A stretch of DNA of 64,000 nucleotides from Atopsyche davidsoni (GCA_022113835.1 JAILWY010000030.1:2193501-2257500), one strand, 5' to 3'; positions 11,240-21,507 are shown, counted from the stretch's first letter. Notes: generated from the sequence alone by a model not told the origin. A program made the numbers and translations.

Positions 11240-11965
11240 CTAAAAAACCGATGTCGTCAGGAGAATTAAATTTTTCAAAAATATATCTCCAGTGCCATGC
11301 TGCTCTCCTGATTCGAAACCCAAGTATCCCGGTCAGACTTGTTTTCAAATTCAAAAAAATTAATCACGTATATATCACTCCCAATATCTCCCAACGAAGA
11401 CCTGCAAACTTGGTGCTATTCCCAGATGTATAAATATTAGTTATAAAAATGTTTAAATTCCTACTAAAAACGATATTATCTAAAGGTATTTGCTTGTAAT
11501 TATCAATTTTATTTATATCTTCATACATTCTACCATCCATAAGCTTATGCCTGTGCTGCACAGGTTTTGCTATATAAAATTCCTATTAAACTGCACTTTC
11601 TATTGAAAAAAAGCTATTTCCTGTGAGAAATTGTGTTTATTATGAAAATAAAATAAATCTATTAAGGAAGATTTCCAATCCAGGTGCTATTACCAAATGT
11701 ATTGATAGAAATTATAAAAATGTTCAAATTCCTACTAAAAACGATATTATCCAAAGGTATTTGCTTGTCATTATCAATTTCATTTATATCTTCATACATT
11801 TTACCATCCTTAAGCTTATGCCTGTGCTGCACAGGTTTTGCTATATAAAATTCCTATTAACCTGCACTTTCTATTGAAAAAAAGTTATTTCCTGTGAGAA
11901 ATTGTGTTTATTATGAAAATAAAATAAATCTCACAAGGAAGTCCTGCAATCTAGGTGCTATTACT
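11240..11965. repeat. 240-bp repeat family, three further units
   Basis: Units near 11,400-11,620, 11,620-11,880 and 11,880-11,965 share TTCAAATTCCTACTAAAAACGATATTATC, a CTGTGCTGCACAGGTTTTGC block and TGTGAGAAATTGTGTTTATTATGAAAA order (long words given only as their core). The last two units are very alike, suggesting local tandem duplication. No coding capacity. Confidence 0.7.
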
Positions 11966-12066
11966 AACTCACTAACTCAACTAACTCAATGAATACTTCA
12001 TCCGGATTACCGTAAAATCTGGCAAACCGAGGCTGCCTGGTGAGTTATAAGGATAGCATGACATAC

Positions 12067-12200
12067 CTTTCAGGAGCTGTAATGGGTCTCAATGTGCGCA
12101 TGAGGAGGTCAGCGGTTGAGCCACACAGCCGGTGGGGCTGTAGTGCTCGGTTCAGCGCTCCCAGAATCTGTTCCCAGCTGGCACACCAGTCCCCGAGGTT
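12067..12200 (-). CDS. Helical-repeat exon, unrecognised protein
   Basis: Open 134-nt minus-strand exon, acceptor TTAACTGTGCAG, donor GTATGTCAT. It encodes an amphipathic helical stretch with WCASWEQILGALNRAL and ADLLMRTLRP, resembling the paired helices of HEAT/ARM proteins. I do not recognise the family. With the exons at 12,443, 13,156 and 13,920 it forms a minus-strand gene upstream of, or fused with, the CAP-like exons. No frame damage within the exon. Confidence 0.5.
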
Positions 12201-12442
12201 CTGCACAGTTAAGCATAATCAGAAGGTAAAAAAAAAACAATCAAAAGCATACTAATAAAAGTGTCATAGATATATTTATAGACTGAATACATGAAAAAAT
12301 AAATTTTAGTGGCCATTCTTAATGATGTTAGGTAATCATTGTGCCCAACTATCAATATGATTATTTGGATGAAGGTCAACTCATATTCTATTTTGATATA
12401 TTTTCAACGAGTATCATATGTGAAACTAGTCAGTGAGCTAAC

Positions 12443-12634
12443 CTGTAGGGCTGAAATCATGTTTAACGGGAATAGCCTGCATGCACTCTTCAAGACAAGG
12501 GAGGGCGCCAAGGCCGGCAGGGCCAGCGCCCACGCGCCTGCCCACGGATGCGGCAGAACAGAGCAGAGCCATTGCCAGTGCCCTCACCAGCCGCGAGCAC
12601 AGTGACGGATACACACTCTCATCCAGTAAAGAAC
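12443..12634 (-). CDS. Helical-repeat exon, unrecognised protein
   Basis: Open 192-nt minus-strand exon, acceptor GTGCTTTTCAG, donor GTTAGCTC. It contains SVYPSLCSRLVRALAMALL and a Gly/Ala-rich turn followed by LPCLEECMQAIPV, again typical of helix-turn-helix solenoid repeats. Phase 2 start. Family unknown. This exon is not present in the duplicated copy to its right, so the duplication break lies between 12,640 and 12,745. Confidence 0.5.
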
Positions 12635-13155
12635 CTGAAAAGCACACATTTGTCATTTAACTATTCAATCAAATGTATTATGCCGGGCTGGTTGAAGCAA
12701 AATCATATATTTTATAATTTTGTGAACTTTTATCACTTATTAAACATGTTTCAATTTACAATGAATCAATAATAGTAAAAAAAAACACTCCAAATTACAA
12801 TAACACTACAAAATTAGGTTGATTTGATATGACTATTTGATTACATTATATAATTTTTGAGTATGTTTGTGTTATTCAATAGTGCCTATATTAATTATGC
12901 ATTTATACTTTACTTTTTATTTATTTAATGAATAAAATAAAACACACACGATATGTTTAATATTAAGAGTATATTGCCATAATAAAAAGGAATGTCTCTG
13001 AAGACATTTGTCAGCAAATTATAAGTTAAACATTAGTGAAAAGCAGATTAAAACTAATACAAGCAAGCATCCATCCTCTAGTTGATATTTAAAGTTAATG
13101 TATGTAGTACTATAGAATACAATAATATCATCTGTAAACTAAGTAGGTTACATAC

Positions 13156-13314
13156 CTGCAAGCTCATGTCAGGGCAGTACCCAGTGATGCAGCGGCAGCC
13201 AGGCGAGGCACAAGCTCTCCTCGCACCAAAAGTCGCAGTTTCTGGGGCAGAACGTTTCCTGTCCAGGTCTCCAGCAACTCTTTCATGGGTCCAGAGCTGC
13301 GCGACTCACAAGTG
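13156..13314 (-). pseudogene. Helical exon copy 1 with early stop near donor
   Basis: Minus-strand exon, acceptor GTGTTTCAG, donor GTATGTAACC. It encodes ESRSSGPMKELLETWTG, VLPQKLRLLVRGELVPRL and then a stop codon a few bases before the donor, so the frame does not pass through the splice site. The paralogue at 18,520-18,693 has the same arrangement with a few additional codons (WDYAF). Either an indel shared by both copies has broken it, or the true donor lies earlier. The helix pattern recalls solenoid proteins; the family is not identified. Confidence 0.45.
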
Positions 13315-13429
13315 CTGAAACACATTAAATATTGGATACTGATTTTGTGTTATCAGGCTACACGACATTTTTACGACCTTTAATTCGGTTTTTTAACATC
13401 CTGCACGTAGAAAAAAATGTTAATAAAGT

Positions 13430-13530
13430 ACTATCTCCGCGGCTCGCGTGACAGCTTGCAGTCAAGAATCCCGGGAAGTCCTGCAGGGCTGTGCAGTGAG
13501 CAGCGGACGCGTCGGTCCTGTCAGTGATTT
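13430..13530 (-). pseudogene. Highly decayed extra copy of the FWESW exon
   Basis: GC-rich island whose plus-strand word order (GGCTCGCGTGACAGCTTGCAG, then GTCCTGCAGGGCTGTGCAGTGAGCAG) follows the exons at 1-170, 13,920-14,110 and 18,815-18,957, but with deletions and no donor GT. Followed by degenerate AT-rich tandem units (13,560-13,840) sharing CAGATGTCGCTA and ATCTATTGAGGAATGAACGAA. Confidence 0.5.
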
Positions 13531-13919
13531 ATGACACTTTTTAAAAAGAGTTTAAATATAAACTGACAGATGTCGCTAGGCAATATCTTAATTAGATATC
13601 TATTGAGGAATGAACGAATTTTTATAAATCATAAAATAGTAAAACTGTACAGATTCCTTCTATATGCTTGGAATTTCTCATTTTTTAAAACAAATATCAT
13701 CAAAATCCAACAGATGTCGCTAAACAAAATTTTATTTAGACATCTATTGAGGAATAAACGAATTTTTATAAATAAAAAAAAAGATAAAATGTACAGATTC
13801 CTTCTATAGGCTTCAAAAACCAACAGATGTCGCTAAGCACAACTTTTAGTGAAAATTACGATGCAATTTTGTATTATAACATATATAATTCATAGCTTTT
13901 TTTTTTACATCGTGTACGT

Positions 13920-14110
13920 GGAAAAATGTTTGTAAAGAACTAATCCTGCGGCACCCGTGACATCTTCCAGCCAGGCCTCCCAGAAGACGTCCTGCAGGGC
14001 CTGTGCAGTGAGCAGCGATGACCGGCTTTGCAGCAGAGATGGCCGTCCAGCTCGCAAGCCATGCCCGCATGGGACCGCCCAGCACTGCCTACTCCCCTGA
14101 GCCCAGCGAG
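13920..14110 (-). pseudogene. Helical exon copy 1 with destroyed splice donor
   Basis: Minus-strand frame with LLQSRSSLLTAQALQDVFWEAWLEDV followed by TGAAG; only its core is quoted in short form here as FWEAWLEDV. In copy 2 the exon is followed by GTAAGTAC, but here the corresponding bases read ATTAGTTC, so the donor is lost. The family is unknown; one Trp-rich helix pair is visible. Confidence 0.45.
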
Positions 14111-14199
14111 TGTTCCTCCTGATGACAGTAGATTCAACACATATATTGATATTATGTATCATTGCTTTTGAAGTATACATGAAGCAAAAATATATATTT

Positions 14200-14765
14200 C
14201 AAGATGTCCTGCAGAACCTGTGCAGTGAGCAGTGGACGCGGCGGTTCTACCATTGATGTTTGAAAAAACAGATGTCGTCAGGCGAATTTAAATATTTTCA
14301 AAAATATCTCTTGTGCCATGCTGCTCTCCTACTTTGTATATACTCAAGAGCCTATTTTCATACATTAATATATATATACCACGCCACTATGTAAGAGAAG
14401 CAGGCCGCAAGTCATGAAGGCAAGTAATGATGTGTCCCACTCGAAACTTCTACGGTATTTACTTTGTTCACATAAATCCTACATCATAGCGGGTTTGCTT
14501 TTCATCTATTCTCTTCAGATATTATTTTTAACAAAATGATATAAGAGTTAGATTATATACAGAACTTTCATCACTAAATATACATGTTTCAATTAATAAT
14601 GAATCAATCATTGTAAATTAACACTACAAATTTGGTTGGTTTGATATGACTATTTGATTACATTGTATAAATTATGAGTTTGTTTGTGTTACTCGAGAGT
14701 GATGGTGTCTATTTTATTTAAGCATTGATACTTTTTTTTTTATTTATTTATTGAATAAAATAATA
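14200..14765. other. Duplicated intron-like spacer and repeat fragments
   Basis: Contains another scrap of the GATGTCCTGCAGAACCTGTG exon-like word (14,201-14,260), then AT-rich sequence that from 14,584 matches 12,745 onward. No gene. Confidence 0.6.
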
Positions 14766-14991
14766 TGTGTATCTATTTTATGGATCGGTCAATCAGATGC
14801 GTATTTATTACCCATTACGGGTTTATTATATCATTACATATATGATTAGGCACATTAGTTCATATATAGAAGATGATTTAAAGAAACTCTCAGAAAATTA
14901 TCATCGTGATCCCACACAAATCATGATGATATTTTGCTGAGAGTTTCTTTAAATCATCTTCTATACATTGACTAATGTGCCTAATCATATT
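14766..14991 (+). mobile_element. SINE-like foldback insertion, short form, 12-bp TSD
   Basis: Flanked on both sides by AATAAAATAATA (14,754-14,765 and 14,992-15,003); the paralogous site at about 12,931 has a single copy of the target, proving insertion. The 226-bp insert is nearly a perfect hairpin: ATGATTAGGCACATTAGTTC and GAAACTCTCAG on the left arm are answered on the right arm, with CCCACACAA in the loop. It shares its start (GATGCGTATTTATT), CACGATGATATTTT-type box and end with the longer element at 36,487-36,881, which carries a tRNA-like core. The tRNA-like part is mostly lost here. Confidence 0.65.
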
Positions 14992-15530
14992 AATAAAATA
15001 ATACACACATGCGATGATTTTCATTTTTATATGTATAATATTAAGAGTATATTTTCATATGAAAAAGGAATGTCTCAGATGACATTTGTCTGCAAATTAT
15101 AATTTAAACGCCTAGTAAAAAGCAGATTAGAACTAGAACAAGCAAGCAACCATCCTCTAGTTCATAGGTGGCCAACCCATGGCCCGCTGAGCATATGCAA
15201 ACATATTTTTTTTATTTTACATAAAACCACCATTAGAATATTCCATTGAGCGTAGTTCGTATCATATCATATATATGGAAATATCTCAGTACATTGATTC
15301 AACTATCGTGGCAATTTCTTTGTGTTAACAATCACAAATTTAAGCTGATTTTAAAAAGCGAGCACGTCGATTTCGCGTAGATTCTCGTGAGCGTGAATGC
15401 GGGATACGGGGGGGAAGGGAGAGAGGGGTGCGGGGCGGGTTGCTGGGCAATCCCCGGCTATCGTGCAAAGTCCAGTTCGCAGGTAGCTTGCAAAGTGCGA
15501 GGTTGTTTATTTAGGCTTAGTTAGACAGAA

Positions 15531-17808
15531 ATGGCGTCAAATAGTAAAAACCTTGGACCAAATAAGAGAAGATTCACCGAAGAACACAGAAGTTTTCAAG
15601 ACAGATGGAGTATAAACTATTTTTTCGTGGAATTTAAATCAAAGCCAATATGCTTGACATGCAATAGTTCTGTTTCTGCATTAAAAGAGTATAGTATTAA
15701 ACGTCATTACGAGGCTAAGCATGCAAATAGGTTTGATAAGTACGAAGGGCAATTTCGACAAGACCAAGTTAATTTATTAAAAAGAAAACTTTTTGCACAA
15801 CATCAGACATTTACTAATATGACTGAAAACTCAAAATGCTATGTAAAAGCTAGTTATGCAATAGCCACGATACTTGCAAAAAAATCGAAGCCATATTCAG
15901 ATGGTGAAATTGTTAAGGAATGTTTGGAGAGTGCCGTTGAATTTATGTGCCCAGAAAAGAAAACAGACTTCTCAAAAATAAGCCTGTCTCGTCAAACTAT
16001 TACTAGGCGTGTGGACGACATTGGAAAATATATTGAAGATAATTTGAAAAATCGAGCATCCAAGTTCATATTTTATTCTCTAGCATTGGGTGAAAGCACA
16101 GATCTAACAGATACCGCCCAAGTGGCAATATTTATTAGGGGTGTTGATGTCCATTTTAACAAAACAGAAGAATTAGCGGCACTGTATCCACTTAAAGACA
16201 CCACTTGCTCACAAGATTTCTTAGGAGCTGTTACATCGACATTGAATCGTTTATCTTTACAACTCGACAACTTATCGGGCTTAGCAACAGATGGTGCTCC
16301 AGCAATGGTTGGTAAACACAATGGCTTAGTAAAATTGATTGAAGACGAGGCCAGGAAAGTTGGTAATACTTCGATGTTAAATTTTCATTGCATTATTCAT
16401 CAGGAAAATTTATGTTCCAAGTCCCTTAAAATGGATCATGTCATGAATGTGGTCATCAAAACAGTAAACCTTATTAAGTCGAAGGGGTTGAATCACCGTC
16501 AGTTCCAAGAGTTTCTTAAGTCTTTGGATTCAGACTATTGTGGCGATGCCAATCACCTCACATTCATTTACTTTGTAACATGTCAATCACCCCACATTCG
16601 CAGCCATCAAAGTCCATTCTCTGATGAGTAGCGAATGCAAACAATGCATATCGTTCCACGTGTAACAAGTGCAAACAATGCAAATTTGTTCCACGTGTAA
16701 CGAGAGCTAACAATGCACTATTGTGTACATTGAACATACCAATGAATGTTGCGGAGGCACGCACAAAATCCCTATTTAAGGACGACCCTCAGTCCCCTCT
16801 ACAGCACTCTTCGGGTACCTTTTGACGTGGTAACTCTGTACTCCAAATTGTATTATCAAATAAAGAACATTGCAAATTCTTTCGCCGCCTTCTGTTACTT
16901 CCTACGAGAGATTGAAGAAGTTGGTGCCACCTCAACCATTCCTGGCGAACCTGACACCAATCCACCTCATCATTACAACCATACGGCGAAACTATAATGA
17001 CGTTACATTTTATGCAGAAGTAAGGTGGCAGACCCGTGCCAAAATGTTGAAAAGAGTTTTTGCTTTGAAGCAAGAAATACAATCATTCTTCGCAACCAAG
17101 TCAAAACGTATCCCGGAATTTGAAGACAAGGAGTGGGTTAGAGACTTTGCATTTCTGGTCGATATAGTTAGCCATCTAGATATTGTTAATACTCATCTAC
17201 AAGGGAAAGATCAACTAATCAATAGCATGTATGATCATATTTCCGCATTCCAAATGAAACTTGGGGTTTGGGAACAACAGTTAAGGGCAAAAATCTACAC
17301 TCATTTTCCTACATTATTATTGGAGCCAGACGTCACACAAATAGCGACGGATAAATACGCTTCGTTGATATCAGACTTGAAGCTGGAATTTGAAAACCGA
17401 TTTCAAGATTTTAAAAAGCATCGCATGCTTTTTGCTGCATTTGCAACGCCATTCTCCGTAGATGTGAATTTATTGCCAGGATTTTTACAAATGGAACATT
17501 GTGAAATGTATTGTGATACACAGTTAAAGGAGAAATTCAATCAAGTAGGTTTGGAAGAATTTTACAAAACATATTTGGATAAGGAGAAATATCCTGTAAT
17601 ATATAAACATGCTCTTTTGATGATTTCGCTGTTCGGAAACACTTACACGTGTGAACAGCTTTTCACTAGAATGAAGCACATCAAATCTCATACAAGAACA
17701 CGCATCACTGATGACCATTTGGAAAACTGTTTGCGTGTAGCGACAACATCAATCGATATTAACATTGATGCACTTGCTCTTGACAAACAAAATCAGACGT
17801 CTCATTAA
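15531..17808 (+). pseudogene. hAT transposase (GTF2IRD2/Charlie-like), interrupted by LTR
   Basis: The first part (15,531 to about 16,546) begins with ATG 368 bases inside the element. It shows a BED-like zinc finger (C-x2-C with a following H-x4-H, residues about 40-65), the hAT catalytic-type segment GESTDLTDTAQ with ATDGAPAMVG downstream, and HCIIHQENLCSK. After a 438-bp LTR insertion it resumes with FYAEVRWQTRAKML and ends at 17,808 with the C-terminal dimerisation motif (LFGNTYTCEQLFTRMK to ENCLRVATT). The two parts are each open; a small frame offset remains at the junction. The protein would cut and join transposon ends in the nucleus. As it stands it cannot be made in full. Confidence 0.88.
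16547..16984 (+). mobile_element. Solo LTR or LTR fragment inserted in the hAT transposase
   Basis: A 438-bp insertion flanked by the 5-bp repeat GGCGA (16,542-16,546 and 16,985-16,989). It starts with TG and shows LTR-like order: direct repeats containing TTCCACGTGTAAC (enhancer-like, 16,650-16,710), a TATTTAAG box at about 16,773, a CTCAGTC initiator-like word, and AATAAA at about 16,859. Its right end is not the expected CA, so the border or the last bases may be altered. No coding sequence of its own. Confidence 0.6.
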
Positions 17809-17892
17809 AATGTAATATATTTTGTTTATTTTTATAAACAAATAAAATTGTATCTTCTATAAAAACACTATATTTCTTGCTTGCTTTTTATA

Positions 17893-18163
17893 TTAACACG
17901 CTGACTGCCGCTACAAATTATCTCATCCTTGTTTACTTGCCATTTTTGTGCAGCTACGATTAAATTCGGAATATATCAGTGCTAATATCGATAGATGGCT
18001 TCTGGGAAATGAAAAAAAAATCAATGCTGGCTTGCATGAACAGAAAATTTTGCTTTTTAATGATAACCATGCACTAAAATTAGAGTTTTTAATAATATAA
18101 TGCCAATCAAATTGTCATTTTCAGCCAGATTTCTGAAAATTACAATGAAAGTCAACGTGTTAA
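17893..18163. mobile_element. Possible nested TTAA element in hAT 3' region
   Basis: TTAACACGCTGACTGCC at the left and AGTCAACGTGTTAA at the right give a short imperfect inverted repeat with TTAA ends, like the clearer element at 37,807-38,086. There is no empty-site comparison here and the internal sequences do not obviously match, so this is tentative. Confidence 0.25.
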
Positions 18164-18519
18164 ATGAAATTTTGTCGTCTGGCCCAGTAGGCAATCCCAT
18201 TTCCTCAATTTGGCCCGGTAGCTGAAAAAGGTTGGCCACCTATGCTCTAGTTGATATATAAAGTTAATTTATGTAGTACAATAGTATTTTCGCCGTTGAT
18301 GTTATATTGCCTGTTGATTATGGAGGTTGATCAAAAGGCGTATTCGTTTATTAAGATGATGGACCAGACTGTGTTTACTGGTTTAGTGGTTACCGGTCGA
18401 GTGCCTGCGTCTCTCTACGGGGCTGGGGTTGAAGGGTTGTTGTAAAATTAGAAAGTCTCTACCTGCGGTATTTGCACTGACCGCTACAGTATCATCAGTA
18501 AACTAAGTAGGTTACATAC

Positions 18520-18693
18520 CAGCAAGCTCATATCAAGGCAGTACCCAGTGATGCAAAGGCATAGTCCCAGGCGGCAGCCAGGCGAGGCACAAGCGCTCCT
18601 CGCAGCAAATGCCGCAGTTCCTGGGGCAGAACGTTTCCTGTCCACGTCTCCAGCAACTCTTTCATGGGACCAGGGCTGCGCGACTCCCAAGTC
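18520..18693 (-). pseudogene. Helical exon copy 2 (paralogue of 13,156-13,314)
   Basis: Same acceptor context (TGTTTCAG) and GTATGTAACC donor. It encodes ESRSPGPMKELLETWTG, then LPQELRHLLRGALVPRL and WDYAF before a stop close to the donor. Compared with copy 1, it retains the WDYAF codons lost there, so copy 1 carries a small in-frame deletion. Family unknown. Confidence 0.45.
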
Positions 18694-18814
18694 CTGAAAC
18701 ACATTAAATAAGGGATACTGATTTTGTATTATCGGTCTACATAACATTTTTACGACCTTTCATTTCAGTTTTCTCACATCGCGTAAGTGGAAAAATTGTT
18801 AATAAAGTACTTAC

Positions 18815-18957
18815 CCGGCGGCTCGCTTCACACAGCTTCCAGCCAGGACTCCCAGAAGAGACCCAGGAGGTCCCAGGACTGCCCCGCAGGGCCTGTGCAG
18901 AGAGCGGCGGTGACCGGCTTTGCAGCAGACAGTGGTTCTGTCGCATCCAGCACTGCC
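18815..18957 (-). pseudogene. Helical exon copy 2 with frameshift (paralogue of 13,920-14,110)
   Basis: Minus-strand exon with a good donor (GTAAGTAC) and acceptor-like TTCAGTTTAG. The reading frame changes in the middle: the start reads VLDATEPLSAAKPV-like or LLQSRSPPLSAQALRG depending on frame, and the end FWESWLEAV lies in another frame, followed by a stop. An insertion of about 15 bases relative to the other copies (a repeated CCCAGGA-type word) explains the break. Confidence 0.45.
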
Positions 18958-19440
18958 TAAACTGAAGATGTCCTGCAGGATCTGCGCAGTGTGAAGCTTC
19001 TGTCAGTGATATTTGACAGTTAAGACATCTATTGAGGCCTTGAAATATCTATTGTATATAATTTATAAAAAGGTAAAAATGTACAGACTCCTTCTCTGGG
19101 CTGTTTGTCAAATTTGTCACTTTTTAAAGCAAGTTAAAACAATAATTAACAGATGGCGTCAGGCGTTAATTTCGATCGACTTTACAGAATGAAGACTCGC
19201 ATATGTCAAATGATAAAATTGAATTTCTATCGTAAAAGTGAAGTGCGCGGGAAATTGATCAGATATTGATTGATCAGTGACATTTATATATATTGATAGC
19301 TCTATGGAAACTAAATAGTTGATTTTCATATATAAGTACAAGTTCATAAATATGTTTCAAACAAATCACACTTCCTTTGGTTGGTTGTAGATTCAAATGA
19401 TTATTTGAAGAAATATTTTTAAACACTTTATTTGCACTTA
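18957..19440. repeat. Segmental duplication, copy 2 (matches 330-660 plus 2,010-2,180)
   Basis: Continuous here, whereas copy 1 is split by the gypsy relic and (TA)n. The joined point lies at about 19,265-19,285. This copy is the empty site for the relic. Confidence 0.75.
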
Positions 19441-19573
19441 GAATATAAAATCAAATTGTGTGACAAAAAAAAGTTACGTGCAAAAAATCAGCGTTGTATT
19501 TTTTACAATATTCTAAAGGGAACCAAAAAATTAAACATACACACACACACACAATGGATATTATTATTGTAGA
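19441..19573 (-). mobile_element. Helitron 5' terminus fragment
   Basis: The segment GTGCAAAAAATCAGCGTTGT, an ACCAAAAA box, a CACACA run and CACAATGG near the end follow the same order as the right end of the complete Helitron at 51,050-51,155. On the minus strand it begins TCTACAATAATAATATCC after an A, fitting the rule that Helitrons start with TC and insert between A and T. The matching 3' CTRR end was not found; left of 19,441 the DNA belongs to the duplicated segment, so this is a truncated copy. Confidence 0.55.
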
Positions 19574-19609
19574 TGTTCGAAAAATATTGAATTGTGTCAT
19601 TTCCCACAG

Positions 19610-19790
19610 GCCTGTTGAAATATTTTACGCTGTTGCTTTCTCGGGTCAACCTGTTGATTTGTTGTCATTGGTAGCAATGACAACACCAATTATTTTGTCA
19701 TTGGCAGCAATGGTAGTTCTCGCGCGTATGTGTCAAGTAAAGAAATTTCTAGGAAATCAAATTAGTGACCGTCACTCGCTTTGTGTGCAG
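19610..19790 (+). CDS. Candidate exon with a membrane-spanning segment, unrecognised
   Basis: Open 181-nt exon between a good acceptor (GTCATTTCCCACAG) and donor (GTAAATCT). It encodes a hydrophobic stretch of about 22 residues around DLLSLVAMTTPIILSLAAMV, followed by a basic, polar tail (CQVKKFLGN). This looks like one transmembrane helix with a cytoplasmic side. It is not a recognised part of Sprint, which lies 1.1 kb downstream on the same strand. Possibly a fragment of another gene. Confidence 0.35.
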
Positions 19791-19900
19791 GTAAATCTGT
19801 TTTCTTTTTTTTTAACAAAGGCTTTTTGTTTCTTTTGTACCCGATGTTTCGAGCCATGCATTTAAACATTCAAGTGTAAACATGGTGAAAACGGCTTACC

Positions 19901-19995
19901 TCACAACTGCTCGGTGTCCTGCTTCCCCGGCCCGGAGCACCTTCCCGTGACTGTCGCGGTCTCCCCGTCGAGTCTCCTGTCTGAGCAAGTACGAC
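19901..19995 (-). CDS. Exon-like GC-rich segment with strong donor
   Basis: On the minus strand a GC-rich coding-like block ends GTTGTGAG followed by GTAAGCC, a near-consensus donor. It is open in at least one frame (Arg/Gly/Ser-rich). No upstream acceptor is obvious, so it might be a first exon of the minus-strand helical-protein gene whose other exons lie at 18.9-12 kb. Product unknown. Confidence 0.25.
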
Positions 19996-20317
19996 AATGT
20001 CACTCGATGTTGCAAGTTTTTCTCGACATTTAATATCCTTGTTTTACAGATTTCGACGTCAAGCTTACGACTGAATTATTTTTCTTCGACTTATTCAAAT
20101 GGAATCGACCTGGATCCTAACCTCCTAACGATCCTGGATAGGATCCTGTCAAAGAGCCGATGATACGAAATTTGTAAGAAAACAATCATAACTATAAATG
20201 CTCGACAATAAAAAAGTCATTGGAATTATATATTTATTATTTTAACTCGTAATAAATCCATTATAAATATGTTGTTGCAAGTAAGTCGGAAGATAGTAAG
20301 TCGCAAGATATTTTCTT

Positions 20318-20745
20318 GAAATTTGTTAGGTACTTACAGATTGTATGTCATATTATCGAATATTGATGGAAAAATGTCTAATGACAGAATTAAATATTCC
20401 AAATTACAACAGTCAACACAATATTTTTCCTTGGTAATTTTTAACAAAAGTTAAATAAAAATTACCAAGACCTTAGAATAAGGTTCTTATTGTCACAATA
20501 TTCAATTGACCGGTAAATATAGGCAGCAAATGCCTCACCGTACTTCATTTTGAAATAGAACAACCAAACATTCAATGTTATTGTAATTATCCAGGCAAAC
20601 AGTTGTAATTTTCTCTCTCCAGTTAAGATAATTTCTTATCAAATGTTAATTCACTACCGTACGTATAATGTAAGTCAAGAGTTTTTAACAAGAAAATGCT
20701 TAGATATTTGAAAATTTGATAATGTTGACAGAAATAATGAAAGAT
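20318..20745. repeat. Third partial copy of the 28-53 kb duplication unit start
   Basis: Contains AAATTTGTTAGGTA, ACAGATTGTAT, TATTTTTCCTTGGTAATTTT, TATAGGCAGCAAATGC and AGGCAAACAGTTGTAATTTTCTC in the same order as 28,010-28,300 and 40,680-41,000. No gene is seen in it. Confidence 0.7.
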
Positions 20746-20746
20746 A

Positions 20747-20748
<2 letters not shown>

Positions 20749-20842
<94 letters not shown>
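20749..20842. repeat. (TA)n microsatellite
   Basis: About 90 bases of TA with rare C interruptions, at the right border of the duplicated fragment. Confidence 0.96.
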
Positions 20843-20843
<1 letters not shown>

Positions 20844-20933
20844 ACTCGGGTGTCTCCAGCTACAGAGAATGAAGAGAGATAAAGTATTTTCGACCACTCT
20901 TTAAAATAACATTTGTATTTTAGATTAAATCAG

Positions 20934-21162
20934 GTGGCAGCGGGTCTAATAGCGGCGGTCCATTGGGAGCAGACGACTTTCTGCCGGTGCCGGTCCTCAT
21001 GCAGGCCCGGCTTGGGGTGGGGCGGTGCCAAATTGGAGGCCGACCTCAAGGCCGGCTTGCTCCCCCCCGCCCGGTGAGGGGGGCTACTACCTCACTACTA
21101 TCTTTGGAGCTGTAGCTGTGCTGAAGCAGCTGGCTGCGTCTGAACAGGATAAAAATTTAGAT
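20934..21162 (+). pseudogene. spri: Sprint/RIN-like VPS9-domain exon, two frameshifts
   Basis: Exon with acceptor TTAAATCAG and consensus donor GTGAGT. It begins with a Gly/Ser-rich run, then PLGADDFLPV, the conserved VPS9 entry; later, in a second frame, KLEADLKAGLLPPA; and in the third frame GEGGYYLTTIFGAVAVLK. These blocks are collinear with the VPS9 domain of RIN-family Rab5 exchange factors (Sprint in flies), which act on endosomes. Changes of frame fall near GGGGTGGGG and CCCCCCC runs, so sequencing or assembly indels are one explanation and true decay is the other. The next exon (21,352) carries a nonsense change, which favours decay. Confidence 0.65.
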
Positions 21163-21351
21163 GTGAGTGATGTGATTATATTGAATAGTTACAATATTAT
21201 ATTCTTTATGTTGTAAACATTGGGTATCGGATCCATGAGTCATGATGATTGACAGTAAAAATCTTATTTTACACATCTTATTTTGAATTTAAGTAAAGTA
21301 ACAGTGGAGTCATTATACCGTTACATATTTGAATAAAGATGACTGATTCAG

Positions 21352-21507
21352 TGCTGGTTCCCGATGAGATGGCCGGTGTTTTGTGCTGCGTGTCTTTACC
21401 GTGGAGACCGGGGGCGCATGCTAGGGACCTGTGCAGGGCTCTTGCCCATCGCGCTAGAATTACCAACCCTTAGGACTACGGACTCCTTGCACTGAGAGAC
21501 GGAGAAG
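21352..21507 (+). pseudogene. spri: Sprint/RIN-like Ras-association exon with TAG in place of Gln
   Basis: Follows the VPS9 exon by a 189-nt intron, as expected for RIN proteins whose RA domain follows VPS9. It encodes VLVPDEMAGVL, CRALAHRARITNP, a TAG stop at 21,471-21,473, then DYGLLALRDGE, and ends at a GTGTGT donor. RIN RA domains have Gln at the stop position (NPQDYGL), so a single C-to-T change explains it. The remaining RA residues and any C-terminal exon are not seen in the downstream 500 bases. Confidence 0.65.

Larger units (their letters stand above)
12745..14150. repeat. Local tandem duplication, copy 1 (copy 2 spans 14,584-18,957)
   Basis: Begins CATGTTTCAATT and runs in parallel with 14,584 onward: an AT-rich intron, the exon at 13,156-13,314, and the exon at 13,920-14,110. 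Copy 2 is longer only because a SINE (14,766-14,991) and a hAT element (15,163-18,244) have inserted into it. Copy 1 preserves both empty sites (about 12,931 and 13,076). Confidence 0.75.
15163..18244 (+). mobile_element. Complete hAT DNA transposon with 15-bp TIRs and 8-bp TSD
   Basis: Starts CATAGGTGGCCAACC and ends GGTTGGCCACCTATG, a 15-bp perfect inverted repeat. It is bounded by the 8-bp direct repeat CTCTAGTT (15,155-15,162 and 18,245-18,252), the hallmark hAT target duplication. The duplicated copy at 13,076 reads CTCTAGTTGATAT with no insertion and is the empty site. The element carries one transposase gene interrupted by a solo LTR and a possible nested TTAA element near the 3' end. 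Without the LTR it would be about 2.6 kb. Confidence 0.92.

Noticed and set aside
12067..12634. Assignment of the helical exons to a splicing factor of the TFIP11 type or to a RUN-domain protein.
   Set aside because: Only loose helical similarity; the conserved family motifs are not present.
20934..21162. All frame breaks as sequencing errors in homopolymers.
   Set aside because: Some Sprint breaks do fall near C or G runs, but more than 2,500 codons of LINE and Helitron frames are error-free and other exons carry nonsense changes or lost donors, so error cannot explain everything.
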